A stretch of 64,000 nt of DNA from Meiothermus sp. GTDB lineage: Bacteria > Deinococcota > Deinococci > Deinococcales > Thermaceae. The notes under the pieces are model-generated. The model was not told the origin of the DNA. It did no database searches and was given only the letters and a program-made list of their open reading frames with translations. The stretch covers positions 1 to 64,000 of the forward strand of contig NZ_BPIJ01000003.1 of assembly GCF_026004055.1 (NCBI RefSeq), in the 5' to 3' direction. The position numbers were made by a program, and so were the translations under genes. How positions within the stretch are numbered: position 1 is the first letter of the stretch; each line of letters starts with the position of its first letter. Positions 23,577-33,379 of this stretch are shown in pieces.

Positions 23577-24713
23577 TCAGACGATGTTTTTCTCCGCCAA
23601 CTTTCGGGTCTGGGCAAAACGCTCGTAGCGGAGTGGATTTATGTCCAGGCTATGCGCCTCTCCATCGGCAATTTCTTCGGCTATCAGTCGGCCTACCATG
23701 GCGGCCTGCTGCACGCCGTGGCCGGAGAAGCCGCAGGCATTGAACCAGCCCCCCACCCCCGGCATCCGGCCTAAAATGGGGTTGTGGTCGGGGGTGACCT
23801 CGTAGTAGCCCCACCAACTGGCCTTCTGGTCAAGCTGAAACCGCTCGAGCCAGGGGAAGCGGGCCAGGCCCACCTCCAGGGTCGGCTCGAGCCAGCTCCA
23901 GTCCATGCCTTCCTGGAAACCCAGATCCGCCGGATTGCTACGGCCAAAAATGAGACGGTCGTGCTCGGGGCGGAACCAGAAGCCGCTCGAGAGGTCGATG
24001 GTCAAGGGATGCCAGGAGGGGTATGGAATGGGAGCTGTACAGAAAACCATACGGCGCGCCGGTTCCACGGGAATAGATAACCCCACCCGGCGCCCCACCT
24101 CACCCGCCCAGGCCCCCGCCGCATTGAGCACAAACCGGGTCTGGAACAACCCCCTAGAGGTCTTGACCCTCCACCCACTCCCCACCTGCTCGGCCGCCCG
24201 GAACTCGGTTTCGGTATGTACCTCAGCACCCAGCTTGCGGGCGCGGCGCAGGTACTCCAGGCAGATTCCGTGCGGGTCAACGATGCCGTCGGCAGGGCCA
24301 AAGGTGGCTCCCCCAATGGGCTCCAGGCTCTCTGCGGTGGGCAGAAAGTCGAACCACTCCTGGGCGGCTTCCAGGTCGCGCACTTCCACCGGCACGCCCA
24401 GGCTTTGTTGAAGCTCCACGCCCTTCAGATGCGAATCCCACTGGCTATCCGGCACCAAAAACAAATAGCCGATGGGCCGGTAGGCAGCCTCGGGCATAGC
24501 CCGGTACTCCAGGATGGAGTGCCAGGAGAGCAGGATGTTGGTGGCCTCGGTAAACTGCACCCGTACTCCCGCCGCACTCTTGCCGGTGGAGCCCATCGCC
24601 GGTGCGGGCGCCTGCTCGAGCACCCCCACCCTCAGGCCCCGCTCGGCCAGGCGGTAGGCGCAGGCCGCCCCGATAATGCCCGCCCCCACCACCAACACGT
24701 CGTAGCGAATCAT
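23577..24713 (-). CDS. FAD-dependent amino-acid oxidase/dehydrogenase family protein
   Basis: ATG at 24713 (MIRYDVLVVGAGIIGAACAY) is chosen because it places the dinucleotide-binding GxGxxG motif at the N-terminus and has AGGCGCG upstream. The 378-residue protein is a DAO-fold enzyme of the glycine oxidase/sarcosine oxidase group: QFTEATNILLSWHSILEY, NAAGAWAGEVGRRVGLSIPV, WWGYYEVTPDHNPILGRMPG and a C-terminal FAD motif GFSGHGVQQAAMVGRLIAEE. It would oxidise an amine or imino acid; the substrate cannot be read from sequence. It is single, with the phosphate transporter gene 44 bp upstream. Confidence 0.83.
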   Translation of the reverse strand: MIRYDVLVVGAGIIGAACAYRLAERGLRVGVLEQAPAPAMGSTGKSAAGVRVQFTEATNILLSWHSILEYRAMPEAAYRPIGYLFLVPDSQWDSHLKGVELQQSLGVPVEVRDLEAAQEWFDFLPTAESLEPIGGATFGPADGIVDPHGICLEYLRRARKLGAEVHTETEFRAAEQVGSGWRVKTSRGLFQTRFVLNAAGAWAGEVGRRVGLSIPVEPARRMVFCTAPIPYPSWHPLTIDLSSGFWFRPEHDRLIFGRSNPADLGFQEGMDWSWLEPTLEVGLARFPWLERFQLDQKASWWGYYEVTPDHNPILGRMPGVGGWFNACGFSGHGVQQAAMVGRLIAEEIADGEAHSLDINPLRYERFAQTRKLAEKNIV

Positions 24714-24757
24714 CGCGCCTACTGTAGCGCACCGGGCCACTTTATGCCAAAAGGCAG

Positions 24758-26395
24758 CTAAGCGCTGGCCAGGGGTCGGTACAGGTCTAGGGAAAGCGAG
24801 GCCAGCCGGGTAATGCTCTGGTCGAGCTCGTCCAGCACGATCAGCAGATCGAGGTGGGCCAGGGTGGTAGCCCTGCTTTCGATGCGACCTTTCTCCAGGC
24901 GGCGCAGATGAGAGCGGCGCAGCTCGAGCAGGTGGCTTTCCAGATGTGTACGTTCGGCTAACACCTGCTCGGCCAGGGCCTCGTTGCGGGTGGCCAGGGC
25001 CGCCAGGGAGAGGCGCAGCCGCTCCAGTACTTTTGCAGCGGCATCGGCCAGCTCGGTGCGGCCCTCCTCGGAGAACTCGAGGTTCTGGGCGTAGAGCTTG
25101 TCTTGCTTGCGCAACATCCGCCGCACCTGATCGCCCATGTGCTCGATCTCGCTGGCCGCCATCATGAGCATCAGGGGGGAATCGCCGGGATGGCGGGCCG
25201 AAAGATCGCTCAGGTAGAGCACAATCGCCCGGGCCAACTGGTCTACCTTCTCCTCGCGCCGGGCCACGTCGGCGGCGTCGCCGTTGCCACGGGCCAGGAT
25301 TTTCACCGTCTCAGTGAGCATTTCTGCGAGCTGGTCGCCGATGCGACCTACCTCGCGCAGGGCCAGGCTGGAGGCCAGCTCGCGCGACTGCAGGGCGTCT
25401 TCGGAGAGGTATTTGGGGCTGATGCGGTGCTCGGAATCGGGCATCAGCCGGCGCATGAGACGCTCGAGGGGGCGCACCAACGGCAAGACCAGGAGCGAGG
25501 CCAGCACGTGATACAACAGGTGCCCCTGAGCCACTGCCGCCGAAGGGCCAAGCCCCACCTGCTGGGCCAGCTCGCTACTGAAGCGGGCAAAGGCCGGCAG
25601 AAACAGCACAAACGGAAGGGAGAGCAGGATTTTCCAGCCCAGGTGGGCCGCGGCTATCCGGCGGGCAGTGGGCGTGCTATTCCAGGTTGTTAGGAGCAGA
25701 ATCATCCCCGACCCGGCGCCGCCCCCCAGGGTCAGCAACAGGGCTGCCGGAAGGCTCAGGGCGCTCGAGGCTGCCAAAGCCAGGGCCAGGGCTGCCACCG
25801 CATTGGCCGAACCCAGCAGCGAGGCTAGGGCAAAACCCAGCAACCACAAGCCTAGTGGTGAAGATTCCAGATTTTCACGAATCAGAGCGAACAGTTCAGA
25901 ATCGGTGAGGGGCAAAAGCCCCTGCACCATCAGGGCAATGCCCAGTAGCAACATCCCGAGCCCTAAAACCGCTTCGCCCCAGACCTGGGTTCGCTTGTAC
26001 AACGCGACCAGAAAGCCTACCCCCATAATGGGCAGGGCCATCGCACTGATGGGGGTCGCGGCCAAAAGCAGGGCCACCGTAGCCCCTCCTTTGGCCGCAA
26101 GTCCCAGCACCAACGCCGAGCCAAAGCTGGCGATGCCCGACTCCGCTAAGCCGATGGCGGTGAGACCCAGGGCTGAACTGTTCAGGGTAAGGGCGCCCAC
26201 CAGGGTTCCGGCCAGCCAGGCCCGCCTCGAGCGTGCCGTAGCCCAGGTCAAGACCCGCCGGGCCGGCCCCCCCACCACCACTGCCAGGGCATGGGAAAGG
26301 AACGACAGGCCCTTCACCAACAACGCCAGACCACCCAGGGCTTCTAACACTTGACCTTCCCCTGCCCTTTCAAGCTGCTGCAAGTATAGGCGCAT
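24758..26395 (-). CDS. Na/Pi-cotransporter family protein with PhoU-like domain
   Basis: The 545-residue protein has about eight membrane segments with the duplicated QSSS-type region of NptA/YjbB proteins, here degenerate: VGALTLNSSALGLTAIGLAE and LGGGAGSGMILLLTTWNSTP. Residues ~330-540 are helical, with two PhoU-like blocks (SLALREVGRIGDQLAEMLTE, AASEIEHMGDQVRRMLRKQD). Family members move phosphate with Na+ or sense it. Loss of the usual Gln before the Ser run is unusual and could alter transport. Confidence 0.78.
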   Translation of the reverse strand: MRLYLQQLERAGEGQVLEALGGLALLVKGLSFLSHALAVVVGGPARRVLTWATARSRRAWLAGTLVGALTLNSSALGLTAIGLAESGIASFGSALVLGLAAKGGATVALLLAATPISAMALPIMGVGFLVALYKRTQVWGEAVLGLGMLLLGIALMVQGLLPLTDSELFALIRENLESSPLGLWLLGFALASLLGSANAVAALALALAASSALSLPAALLLTLGGGAGSGMILLLTTWNSTPTARRIAAAHLGWKILLSLPFVLFLPAFARFSSELAQQVGLGPSAAVAQGHLLYHVLASLLVLPLVRPLERLMRRLMPDSEHRISPKYLSEDALQSRELASSLALREVGRIGDQLAEMLTETVKILARGNGDAADVARREEKVDQLARAIVLYLSDLSARHPGDSPLMLMMAASEIEHMGDQVRRMLRKQDKLYAQNLEFSEEGRTELADAAAKVLERLRLSLAALATRNEALAEQVLAERTHLESHLLELRRSHLRRLEKGRIESRATTLAHLDLLIVLDELDQSITRLASLSLDLYRPLASA

Positions 26396-26577
26396 TAACC
26401 CGCTGAAGTCCAGCGATTTCGACCCCTGGATACGCCAAATCTCGAGCGTGCTGGCTTACCCGCCTCCCATTTCTGCAGCAGTCACCCTTTCGGTATATTG
26501 AGGTGCGGTTTAGAGCCGCTTGCCGAATCGCCGACTATGCAGCCTACGCATCCCACCCCCATGGGTCGTTTTACACC

Positions 26578-27480
26578 ATGACCCCTACCCTGGCCCTGAC
26601 CATGAGCCTTCTGGTAGCGGGGGCCGTGTTTGGTTTGAAGTGGTGGGCCTATGCGCTGACCGGCTCGGTGGCGTTGTACTCCGATGCCCTGGAGTCCATT
26701 GTGAACATAGTGGCTGCGGGAGCCGCTCTAATTGCGGTGCTGGTTTCTCGCCGTCCCGCCGACGCCAACCATCCCTACGGGCACACCAAGGCCGAGTACT
26801 TCTCGGCGGTGCTGGAGGGGGTCTTGATCGTGCTGGCCGCCCTGGCCATTGTGCGTGAGGCCTGGCCCAAGCTAATAAAGCCCGAGCCCATCGCCGAGCT
26901 AGGCCCGGGGATGCTGGTTTCGCTGGGCGCTTCGGGACTCAATGTTCTTTTGGGCTGGTTCTTGATTCAAAGTGGGCGCAAGGCGCGTTCGCCGGCGGTG
27001 GTGGCCGATGGAAAACATATTTTGACCGATGTGTTGACTTCGGTAGGGGTCTTGGTGGGAATCGGGCTGGCCTGGCTAAGCGGTTGGTGGATCCTCGACC
27101 CGCTGCTGGCCATTGCCGTCGCCGTCAACATTGTGTGGGTGGGGTGGCGCTTGGTGCGCGACTCGGTGGGAGGCCTAATGGATGAAGCGGTTCCTGAGCA
27201 CGATCTTGCAACCATCCACCACATCCTCAACCAGGCCCTAAAGGGTCTGGCTTCCGATGGAAGGGTGCTCGAGGTGCACGACCTGCGCACCCGCCGGGCC
27301 GGGCCACGCACTTTTGTGGAGTTCCATCTGGTGGTACCGGGAAACACCTCTGTGGAGCAGGCCCACCAAATCTGCGACCGCCTCGAGAATGCCCTAAGGG
27401 CCAGCCTGGACGGGGTTCATACCACCATTCATGTAGAACCCGACCACAAAGCCAAACACTCTACCTTCAGAATCGGCTAG
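26578..27480 (+). CDS. Cation diffusion facilitator (CDF) metal transporter
   Basis: The frame is open from 26503, but ATG at 26578 (MTPTLALTMSLLVAGAVFGL) gives a normal CDF N-terminus; no clear ribosome site helps the choice. About 300 residues form six membrane helices and a cytoplasmic metal-binding tail (FVEFHLVVPGNTSVEQAHQI). The TM5 site is canonical (ADGKHILTDVLTSVGV: H-x3-D). In TM2 the residues at the usual D-x3-D positions read E-x3-N (SDALESIVN), seen in some CDFs of unclear selectivity. CDF pumps export Zn, Co, Mn or Fe using protons. Confidence 0.87.
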   Translation: MTPTLALTMSLLVAGAVFGLKWWAYALTGSVALYSDALESIVNIVAAGAALIAVLVSRRPADANHPYGHTKAEYFSAVLEGVLIVLAALAIVREAWPKLIKPEPIAELGPGMLVSLGASGLNVLLGWFLIQSGRKARSPAVVADGKHILTDVLTSVGVLVGIGLAWLSGWWILDPLLAIAVAVNIVWVGWRLVRDSVGGLMDEAVPEHDLATIHHILNQALKGLASDGRVLEVHDLRTRRAGPRTFVEFHLVVPGNTSVEQAHQICDRLENALRASLDGVHTTIHVEPDHKAKHSTFRIG

Positions 27481-27495
27481 AAACCACGGCCATTT

Positions 27496-28575
27496 CTACT
27501 TCTCGAGGCCGCTTTTGCCCAAACCTCGCTTAGAGGCTTTGGCCGGTTTTATCTTGCCGTCGTTCAAACCAAAGCCCAGGGTGCCAAACACCTGGCCGGT
27601 GGTCGGCTCGATCAGGTTGCGGTGATCGCGGTAGAGGCGAGGGGTTTTCCAAAGGTAAAACAGGGCTTTCCAGTGGGGCAGCTCGTTGTAGCGCTCGGGC
27701 CAGAGTTCCTTGAGTTTTTGAGCCACCAGATGGGCATATTTAGGCGAAAGGGCCGGAAACACATGGTGCTCGATGTGATAGCCAAACCCCAGGGTAAGCC
27801 ACTCGAGCCACCGGGGGTTGCGCACGGTCAGGCTGTTGAGCAAAGGGTCGTTGGTCTCGGTGATGGGGTTCAGGAGGTGGTTGGTGGCGATAAAGCTCAT
27901 GGCAATGAAGTTGGCCAAGAGCCAGGGCATCACAAACACAAACAAGAAGTTGAAGGGCCCCACCCACAGCAGCACCAAAAGCCAGACCAGAAGCGGTAAA
28001 ACCGCCTGAAACATCACGATGGGGCGCTCGGCAGGCTTGAAGTCGGGCAAAAAACGCCGGAACATCATGTGGGCGTGCAGGGTAAACCAGAAGGTAAAGG
28101 AGAAAAACAGGAAAAAGCTGCGCAGTGCGGGCACCTGGCGAAACATCCACTTTACAAAAGGCTTCTGGATAGCCGACTCCAAGGCCCCCATGGCGTCGGG
28201 GTCGTCTTCGGGGTGTTGGGTGTGGCCGTGGTGTTCGACGTTGTGCCACTTGCGCCATAGCCGAGCCCCCACCATCAGCGGCAAAAACGCGATGGTTCCG
28301 GCCACCGAGCGCAAAACGGGGTTCTTGGTCACGGCGCCATGCAAAATCTCGTGGGCCAGAAACCCCAACCCGATAAACGAGTACCCCACGCCCAACGACA
28401 ACAACAGTTTGAGCCAGGCATAGGGGGTTGCCACAATACCCCATGCACACAAGCCAAATAGGGCCAGAAATGCCGGCAGATAGATCAGCCGGGCCGGAAC
28501 CGGCTCAAAAAAGTGGCGGGGCAGTCGGGCTTTAAGGGCTTTGGTGTACTCACGTAAATGCTGTTCTTCCGTCAT
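27496..28575 (-). CDS. Membrane fatty acid desaturase/hydroxylase family protein
   Basis: ATG at 28575 has GAGGAG upstream; the frame open beyond it is intergenic. The 359-residue protein has the three His boxes of di-iron membrane desaturases: HEILHG, HNVEHHGH and HIEHH, placed between about four membrane segments. It would introduce a double bond or hydroxyl into acyl chains or carotenoid-like substrates at the membrane. A basic C-terminal tail (KIKPAKASKRGLGKS) follows. The gene is convergent with the CDF gene, 15 bp apart. Several repeats lie directly upstream. Confidence 0.88.
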   Translation of the reverse strand: MTEEQHLREYTKALKARLPRHFFEPVPARLIYLPAFLALFGLCAWGIVATPYAWLKLLLSLGVGYSFIGLGFLAHEILHGAVTKNPVLRSVAGTIAFLPLMVGARLWRKWHNVEHHGHTQHPEDDPDAMGALESAIQKPFVKWMFRQVPALRSFFLFFSFTFWFTLHAHMMFRRFLPDFKPAERPIVMFQAVLPLLVWLLVLLWVGPFNFLFVFVMPWLLANFIAMSFIATNHLLNPITETNDPLLNSLTVRNPRWLEWLTLGFGYHIEHHVFPALSPKYAHLVAQKLKELWPERYNELPHWKALFYLWKTPRLYRDHRNLIEPTTGQVFGTLGFGLNDGKIKPAKASKRGLGKSGLEK

Positions 28576-28693
28576 AGGGTACTCCTCGCGGGTCGGGGGT
28601 TTGAATGAGAGCAGTATACGACAAACCCATCCTTGGGTTTTCAAGGTAGTTTCGAAGCGATGTTTTACAAGGCTGCATGCATGGTTTAGAGCA

Positions 28694-28774
28694 GTTCCCA
28701 CGAATAGTCCCTACAGCGGTTTTTGCTGTAGGGACTACAATACAAGCCGCCGCGTGGGCCCTTTTGGTGGGAAC
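28694..28774. repeat. Interspersed hairpin repeat, intact copy
   Basis: The unit is framed by GTTCCCAC and GTGGGAAC and contains a perfect 13-bp stem (TAGTCCCTACAGC / GCTGTAGGGACTA, 28705-28738). A decayed copy lies at 17354-17438. Smaller related hairpins (CTTGTGGGAGTTTTT then CCCTACAAG) occur at 56862-56885 and near 43340. Confidence 0.6.
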
Positions 28775-28838
28775 ACGATAGTGGTCTGGCAATTTGATTT
28801 TCGTCGCTTTGCCCTTACAAATCCAAACGCGAGCGCCT

Positions 28839-28948
28839 CGTCATTGCGAGGAGGCCCCCGCCGACGGAGCAATCCAGATAGGGTTGATTGGACTAGCCCG
28901 GCCAGAGATTCTGGTTTGCTTCGCATCCTGCGGATGCTCGCAATGACG
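28839..28948. repeat. 110-bp palindromic-end repeat
   Basis: CGTCATTGCGAG at the left pairs with CTCGCAATGACG at the right; inside lies GAGCAATCCAG. Elements with these ends are scattered through many bacterial genomes; only one copy is in this window. Confidence 0.55.
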
Positions 28949-28987
28949 GAAACAGTGGGGTCACATACTTTGTTACCAAACCACTAG

Positions 28988-29325
28988 TGGTCTGGTAACA
29001 AAATACGCAGTATGGGGTTTAGCCTTCAGAACGCGCCGTGTCTCGTAAACCTGGGCCTTCGGTGTCTTGCCTGTACGGTCATGCAAAAAGCACCCCACCC
29101 CGCTTCGCCCCTTCCCTCCCCTACTGCGTAGGGGAGGCCAGGTGGGGTGGCTGACCTGGCCCTTCACGCAGCGGATTGGGGGCCTTGCCTGATACCCTCC
29201 CCCACCCTCCCTACGCGGTAGGGAGAGCGTTTTTAGGCCATCTCGGGGGCCGAAGTGGGATGGAATCTCTACAACGATGCATTCGGTGTGCGGTACAAAA
29301 CTTCGGAAATTTAGTTACCAGACCA
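28988..29325 (+). mobile_element. MITE-like element B, copy 2 (338 bp)
   Basis: The ends are TGGTCTGGTAACAAA and TTTAGTTACCAGACCA, a clean terminal inverted repeat. The body differs from 19098-19437 at only a handful of positions. An outward-facing TIR-like piece (TTTGTTACCAAACCA) lies immediately to its left at 28972-28986, perhaps the remains of another copy. Confidence 0.78.
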
Positions 29326-29357
29326 TTTAGCCGTGCTTCAGGCCTACCGGGTTGCGA

Positions 29358-29387
29358 TTGACCCAGACTTTACTTAGGTGGTAGGCT
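29358..29387 (+). promoter_or_regulatory. Promoter of the pheST operon
   Basis: TTGACC (29358-29363) and TAGGCT (29382-29387) are separated by 18 bp. The -10 box ends 7 nt before the leader ORF ATG, so that ORF would be translated from a leaderless mRNA. Confidence 0.55.
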
Positions 29388-29394
29388 CGCAGGT

Positions 29395-29421
29395 ATGAGC
29401 GGGAGGTGGTTTTTTGGCTAG
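29395..29421 (+). CDS. pheST leader peptide MSGRWFFG
   Basis: This 8-codon ORF has two adjacent Phe codons (TTT TTT at 29410-29415) and precedes a terminator-like hairpin at 29449-29470 and pheS. A leader rich in the cognate amino acid is the mark of ribosome-mediated attenuation of phenylalanyl-tRNA synthetase operons, known from enterobacteria. That this works here is inference. Confidence 0.5.
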   Translation: MSGRWFFG

Positions 29422-29448
29422 GCCTGCGGGAGATGTAACACTCTCTCG

Positions 29449-29478
29449 TGGGCGGCCTCTTGGCCGCCCAACGCTTTT
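29449..29478 (+). terminator. Attenuator hairpin upstream of pheS
   Basis: TGGGCGGCC-TCTT-GGCCGCCCA is a 9-bp perfect stem followed by ACGCTTTT. AGGCC at 29420-29424, overlapping the leader stop codon, could instead pair with GGCCT at 29454-29458 and break the stem. Confidence 0.5.
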
Positions 29479-29510
29479 AGGTAGACTGGACACGGTTTGT
29501 TGGAGGCTGA

Positions 29511-30575
<1,065 letters not shown>

Positions 30576-30712
30576 CCATCGCTCGTATCTGAGAGTTGTT
30601 GTGGCCAAATGCTAAAGACCTGCGACATAAGACCAGAGACTCAAGACATCTCGAAAGAATCCAGGCCGACAAAACCAGCATGTAAGCTGCCTTTGCCAAA
30701 AACGAGGTTTCC

Positions 30713-33064
30713 ATGAAAATTGTCTATAGCTGGCTCAAGGAATTTCTGCCCGAGGCGCCCGGCAGCGAGCGGCTGGAAGAGCTGCTGGCCGGGCTGGGCC
30801 TCGAGACCGAGTCCATCACCCAACTGACCCCACCGCACCGCAACGTGGTGTTTGCCCGGGTGCTGGCCGCCGAGAACCTGGAAGGCAAAGAGGTGCGTCG
30901 GCTGGTGCTGGATATAGGGCGGGAGGTGCAGGTGGTCTCGGGAGCGCCCAACGCAAAAGCCGGAATGGGGGTGGCGCTGGCCTTGCCGGGGGCTCTTTTG
31001 CCCGACGGCACCGAGCTGGGCGTGCGGAAAATCGCCGGCCTCGAGTCCTATGGCATGGCCCTTTCGGCCAAGGAACTGGGGCTGGGCGAGTACGCGGGCG
31101 GCCTGCTGGAATTCGCCCCCGAGGCCCTGCCCCCCGGCACCCCCCTGGCCGAGGTCTGGGGCCCCGACGAGGTAATCGAGCTCGAGATTACCCCCAACCG
31201 CCCGGACTGGCTCTCGGTGTACGGGGTGGCCCGCGATCTGGCGGCTTTGGGCCTGACCCTGGTACGGCCCCAGCCCAGGCCCCGCACCACGCCGCTGGCC
31301 CTGCCTTTTGGGGTCTGGATTGAAGATACCGAGGGCTGTGACCGCTTCACCCTGTCCTATGCACGGGGGGTGAAGGTGGGCCCTAGCCCGCTGCTGGTGC
31401 AGCGCCGGCTCTACGCCGCCGGGATGCGCCCCATCTCCAACGTGGTGGACGCCACCAACTACGCCATGCTCGAGCTCGGCAACCCCATGCACGCCTACGA
31501 CGCGGCTTACATCCGCGAAGGGCTGGTGGTACGCCGGGCCCGTCCGGGCGAAAAGCTGACTACGCTGGACGGTGTAGAGCGCACCTTGGACGAGCGCGAT
31601 CTGCTCATTGCGGTCAAGGAGGGCCCCCAAACCCGCCCCGCCGGGCTGGCCGGGGTGATGGGCGGCGCTGATGACGAAATCCGCGATACCACCACCGAGG
31701 TGGCCCTCGAGGTCGCCCACTTCGACCCCGTGCGGGTGCGCCGCACTGCCAAGCGCCAGGGCCTCAAGACCGAGGCTTCCTATCGCTTCGAGCGCGGGGT
31801 CGACCCCGACGCGCTGCTTCTGGCCGCCGACTGCTTTTTGGAGCTTTTGCAGTCCTGGAGTGAGGGCATCGAGGTCGCCCAGGAACGCCTCGACCTGAAC
31901 CACACCCGCCCCCCCAGGCCCATTGCCTACCGCCCCGACTATGCCTCTAAGCTCGTGGGAATGAACTACCCCGAGGCCACCCAAACCCAGGTGCTACAGC
32001 GCCTGGGTTGCACCGTCCGGCCCACCGCCCAACCGGGGGTCTGGGAGGTCGCGCCGCCCAGCCACCGGGTAGACCTGACCATCGAGGAAGACCTGGTCGA
32101 GGAGGTGGCCCGCATTGTGGGCTACGATCAAATTCCCACCACCCTGCCGAGCTTCTTCCCCCACCCCGACAACCTGGGGGTAGACGAACCTTACGAGGCC
32201 ACCGAGCGGCTCAAGCAGGTCTGGGCCGGGCTGGGCTTCCAGGAAGTGCTGAACTACGCCTGGTCGTCGCCGCAGGAGTGCGAGCTGATGCGGGCCCCGG
32301 CCCCCACGGTTTTCATGCAAAACCCCCAGACCCCCGACCGCACCGCCTTGCGCACGGCCCTCTACCCCGGCCTGCTCAAGAACCTGCAAACCGCGCTGGC
32401 CCAGGGGGAGGAAGGGCCTTTCTTGCTCTTCGAGGTAGGCCACGTGTTCAACCAGACCGAAGCCACTCGCCTTGCAGCCCTGCTGTGCGGCGACCCGGTA
32501 CCGGGGCTGTGGCAAAAGGGCCTCGAGGGCAGCTTTTTTGCCCTCAAGGGCTTCCTCGAGACCGCCGCACGCAACCTGGGCAGCCAGGTACGGGTCGAGC
32601 AGGAAGCAGCACCCTTCCTGCACCCCGGCATCAGCGGGGCGGTTTACTGGAACCAGCAGAAAGTGGGCCAGATCGGGGCCTTGCACCCGGCCATCGCCGC
32701 CGCCCTCGAGTTACCGCAGGTGTTCTTGCTCGAGCTGGCCCTGCCCCTGCGCAAAGGCCCCGGTATCTTCACCGATATCGCCAAGTACCCGGCCTCCATG
32801 CGCGACCTGGCCGTTGTTGCGCCGGAGAGCACCCCCTATGCCGAGATCGAGCGAATTATTCGCAGCAGCGCCGGCGAACGCCTAGAGAAGCTGGAAATCT
32901 TCGACGTTTACCGGGGCAAGCCGCTTCCGGAAGGCCAGAAGAGCCTGGCTTTCCACCTCACCTTCCGCCACCCCGAGCGTACCCTGACCGACCTCGAGAC
33001 CGATTCGTTTATGCAAAACATCCTCGCGGCCCTCGAGCAAAAGGGTTTCACCATTCGCAGATAA
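30713..33064 (+). CDS. pheT: Phenylalanyl-tRNA synthetase beta subunit
   Basis: The 783-residue beta subunit carries a tRNA-binding OB domain (~residues 39-150), the B3/B4 editing domain that clears Tyr-tRNA-Phe (~residues 210-370; NVVDATNYAMLELGNPMHAY), a B5 domain, a catalytic-like core that lacks class II catalysis, and a C-terminal FDX-ACB anticodon-binding domain (DIAKYPASMRDLAVVAPEST, LAFHLTFRHPERTLTD). Its length equals that of the T. thermophilus protein. It is the last gene of the pheST operon; a MITE-like element begins 17 bp after its stop. Confidence 0.96.
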   Translation: MKIVYSWLKEFLPEAPGSERLEELLAGLGLETESITQLTPPHRNVVFARVLAAENLEGKEVRRLVLDIGREVQVVSGAPNAKAGMGVALALPGALLPDGTELGVRKIAGLESYGMALSAKELGLGEYAGGLLEFAPEALPPGTPLAEVWGPDEVIELEITPNRPDWLSVYGVARDLAALGLTLVRPQPRPRTTPLALPFGVWIEDTEGCDRFTLSYARGVKVGPSPLLVQRRLYAAGMRPISNVVDATNYAMLELGNPMHAYDAAYIREGLVVRRARPGEKLTTLDGVERTLDERDLLIAVKEGPQTRPAGLAGVMGGADDEIRDTTTEVALEVAHFDPVRVRRTAKRQGLKTEASYRFERGVDPDALLLAADCFLELLQSWSEGIEVAQERLDLNHTRPPRPIAYRPDYASKLVGMNYPEATQTQVLQRLGCTVRPTAQPGVWEVAPPSHRVDLTIEEDLVEEVARIVGYDQIPTTLPSFFPHPDNLGVDEPYEATERLKQVWAGLGFQEVLNYAWSSPQECELMRAPAPTVFMQNPQTPDRTALRTALYPGLLKNLQTALAQGEEGPFLLFEVGHVFNQTEATRLAALLCGDPVPGLWQKGLEGSFFALKGFLETAARNLGSQVRVEQEAAPFLHPGISGAVYWNQQKVGQIGALHPAIAAALELPQVFLLELALPLRKGPGIFTDIAKYPASMRDLAVVAPESTPYAEIERIIRSSAGERLEKLEIFDVYRGKPLPEGQKSLAFHLTFRHPERTLTDLETDSFMQNILAALEQKGFTIRR

Positions 33065-33081
33065 GCGCCCGGTAGCTTTTC

Positions 33082-33278
33082 ATACCAGATTCAGGTAGTT
33101 CGTCACCGAATGGTGGCGAACTACCCCGACCGAAGTTATCCGCGTAGCGGAGGGCGATACCGCCCCTTGGAAGGGAGACGTTTTTTTCGCCGACCGTCAG
33201 GGAGGGGTGTGCTCTAGGATTCAAAAAGATAGCCCCCAGGGTTGTTTGTTTTGAAGAGTATCTTTTTGAATCCGGTAT
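33082..33278 (+). mobile_element. MITE-like element A, full copy (197 bp)
   Basis: It has ATACCAGATTC and GAATCCGGTAT ends, the GTTCGTCACC/GGTGGCGAAC subterminal palindrome, a central GC block (CGCCCCTTGGAAGGGAGACG) and a right-hand stem (GATTCAAAAAGATA / TATCTTTTTGAATC). Same orientation as the 18971 copy and inverse of the 38389 copy. Confidence 0.78.
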
Positions 33279-33291
33279 CAGTTCTGTTTAC

Positions 33292-33326
33292 AGCGCTCTT
33301 CACACTCAATATTTGTGAAGAGCGCT
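33292..33326. repeat. 13-bp perfect hairpin
   Basis: AGCGCTCTTCACA and TGTGAAGAGCGCT flank a 9-nt loop. It lies between pheT and the next gene without a T-run; it may stop pheST transcription weakly. The arm recurs at 18739 and, less well, inside the terminator at 46241. Confidence 0.5.
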
Positions 33327-33379
33327 CTATGGTTGAAATAGCCTGCCCCTGAGCCCCCTGGCGGGTATACTTCGATTTG

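Noticed and set aside
27750-28450. 236-residue minus-strand frame within the desaturase gene
   Set aside because: It overlaps the desaturase in another frame; the three His boxes support only the frame called.
30641-31984. 447-residue minus-strand frame
   Set aside because: It is antisense to pheT and composed mainly of Gly, Leu, Gln and His; a shadow frame.
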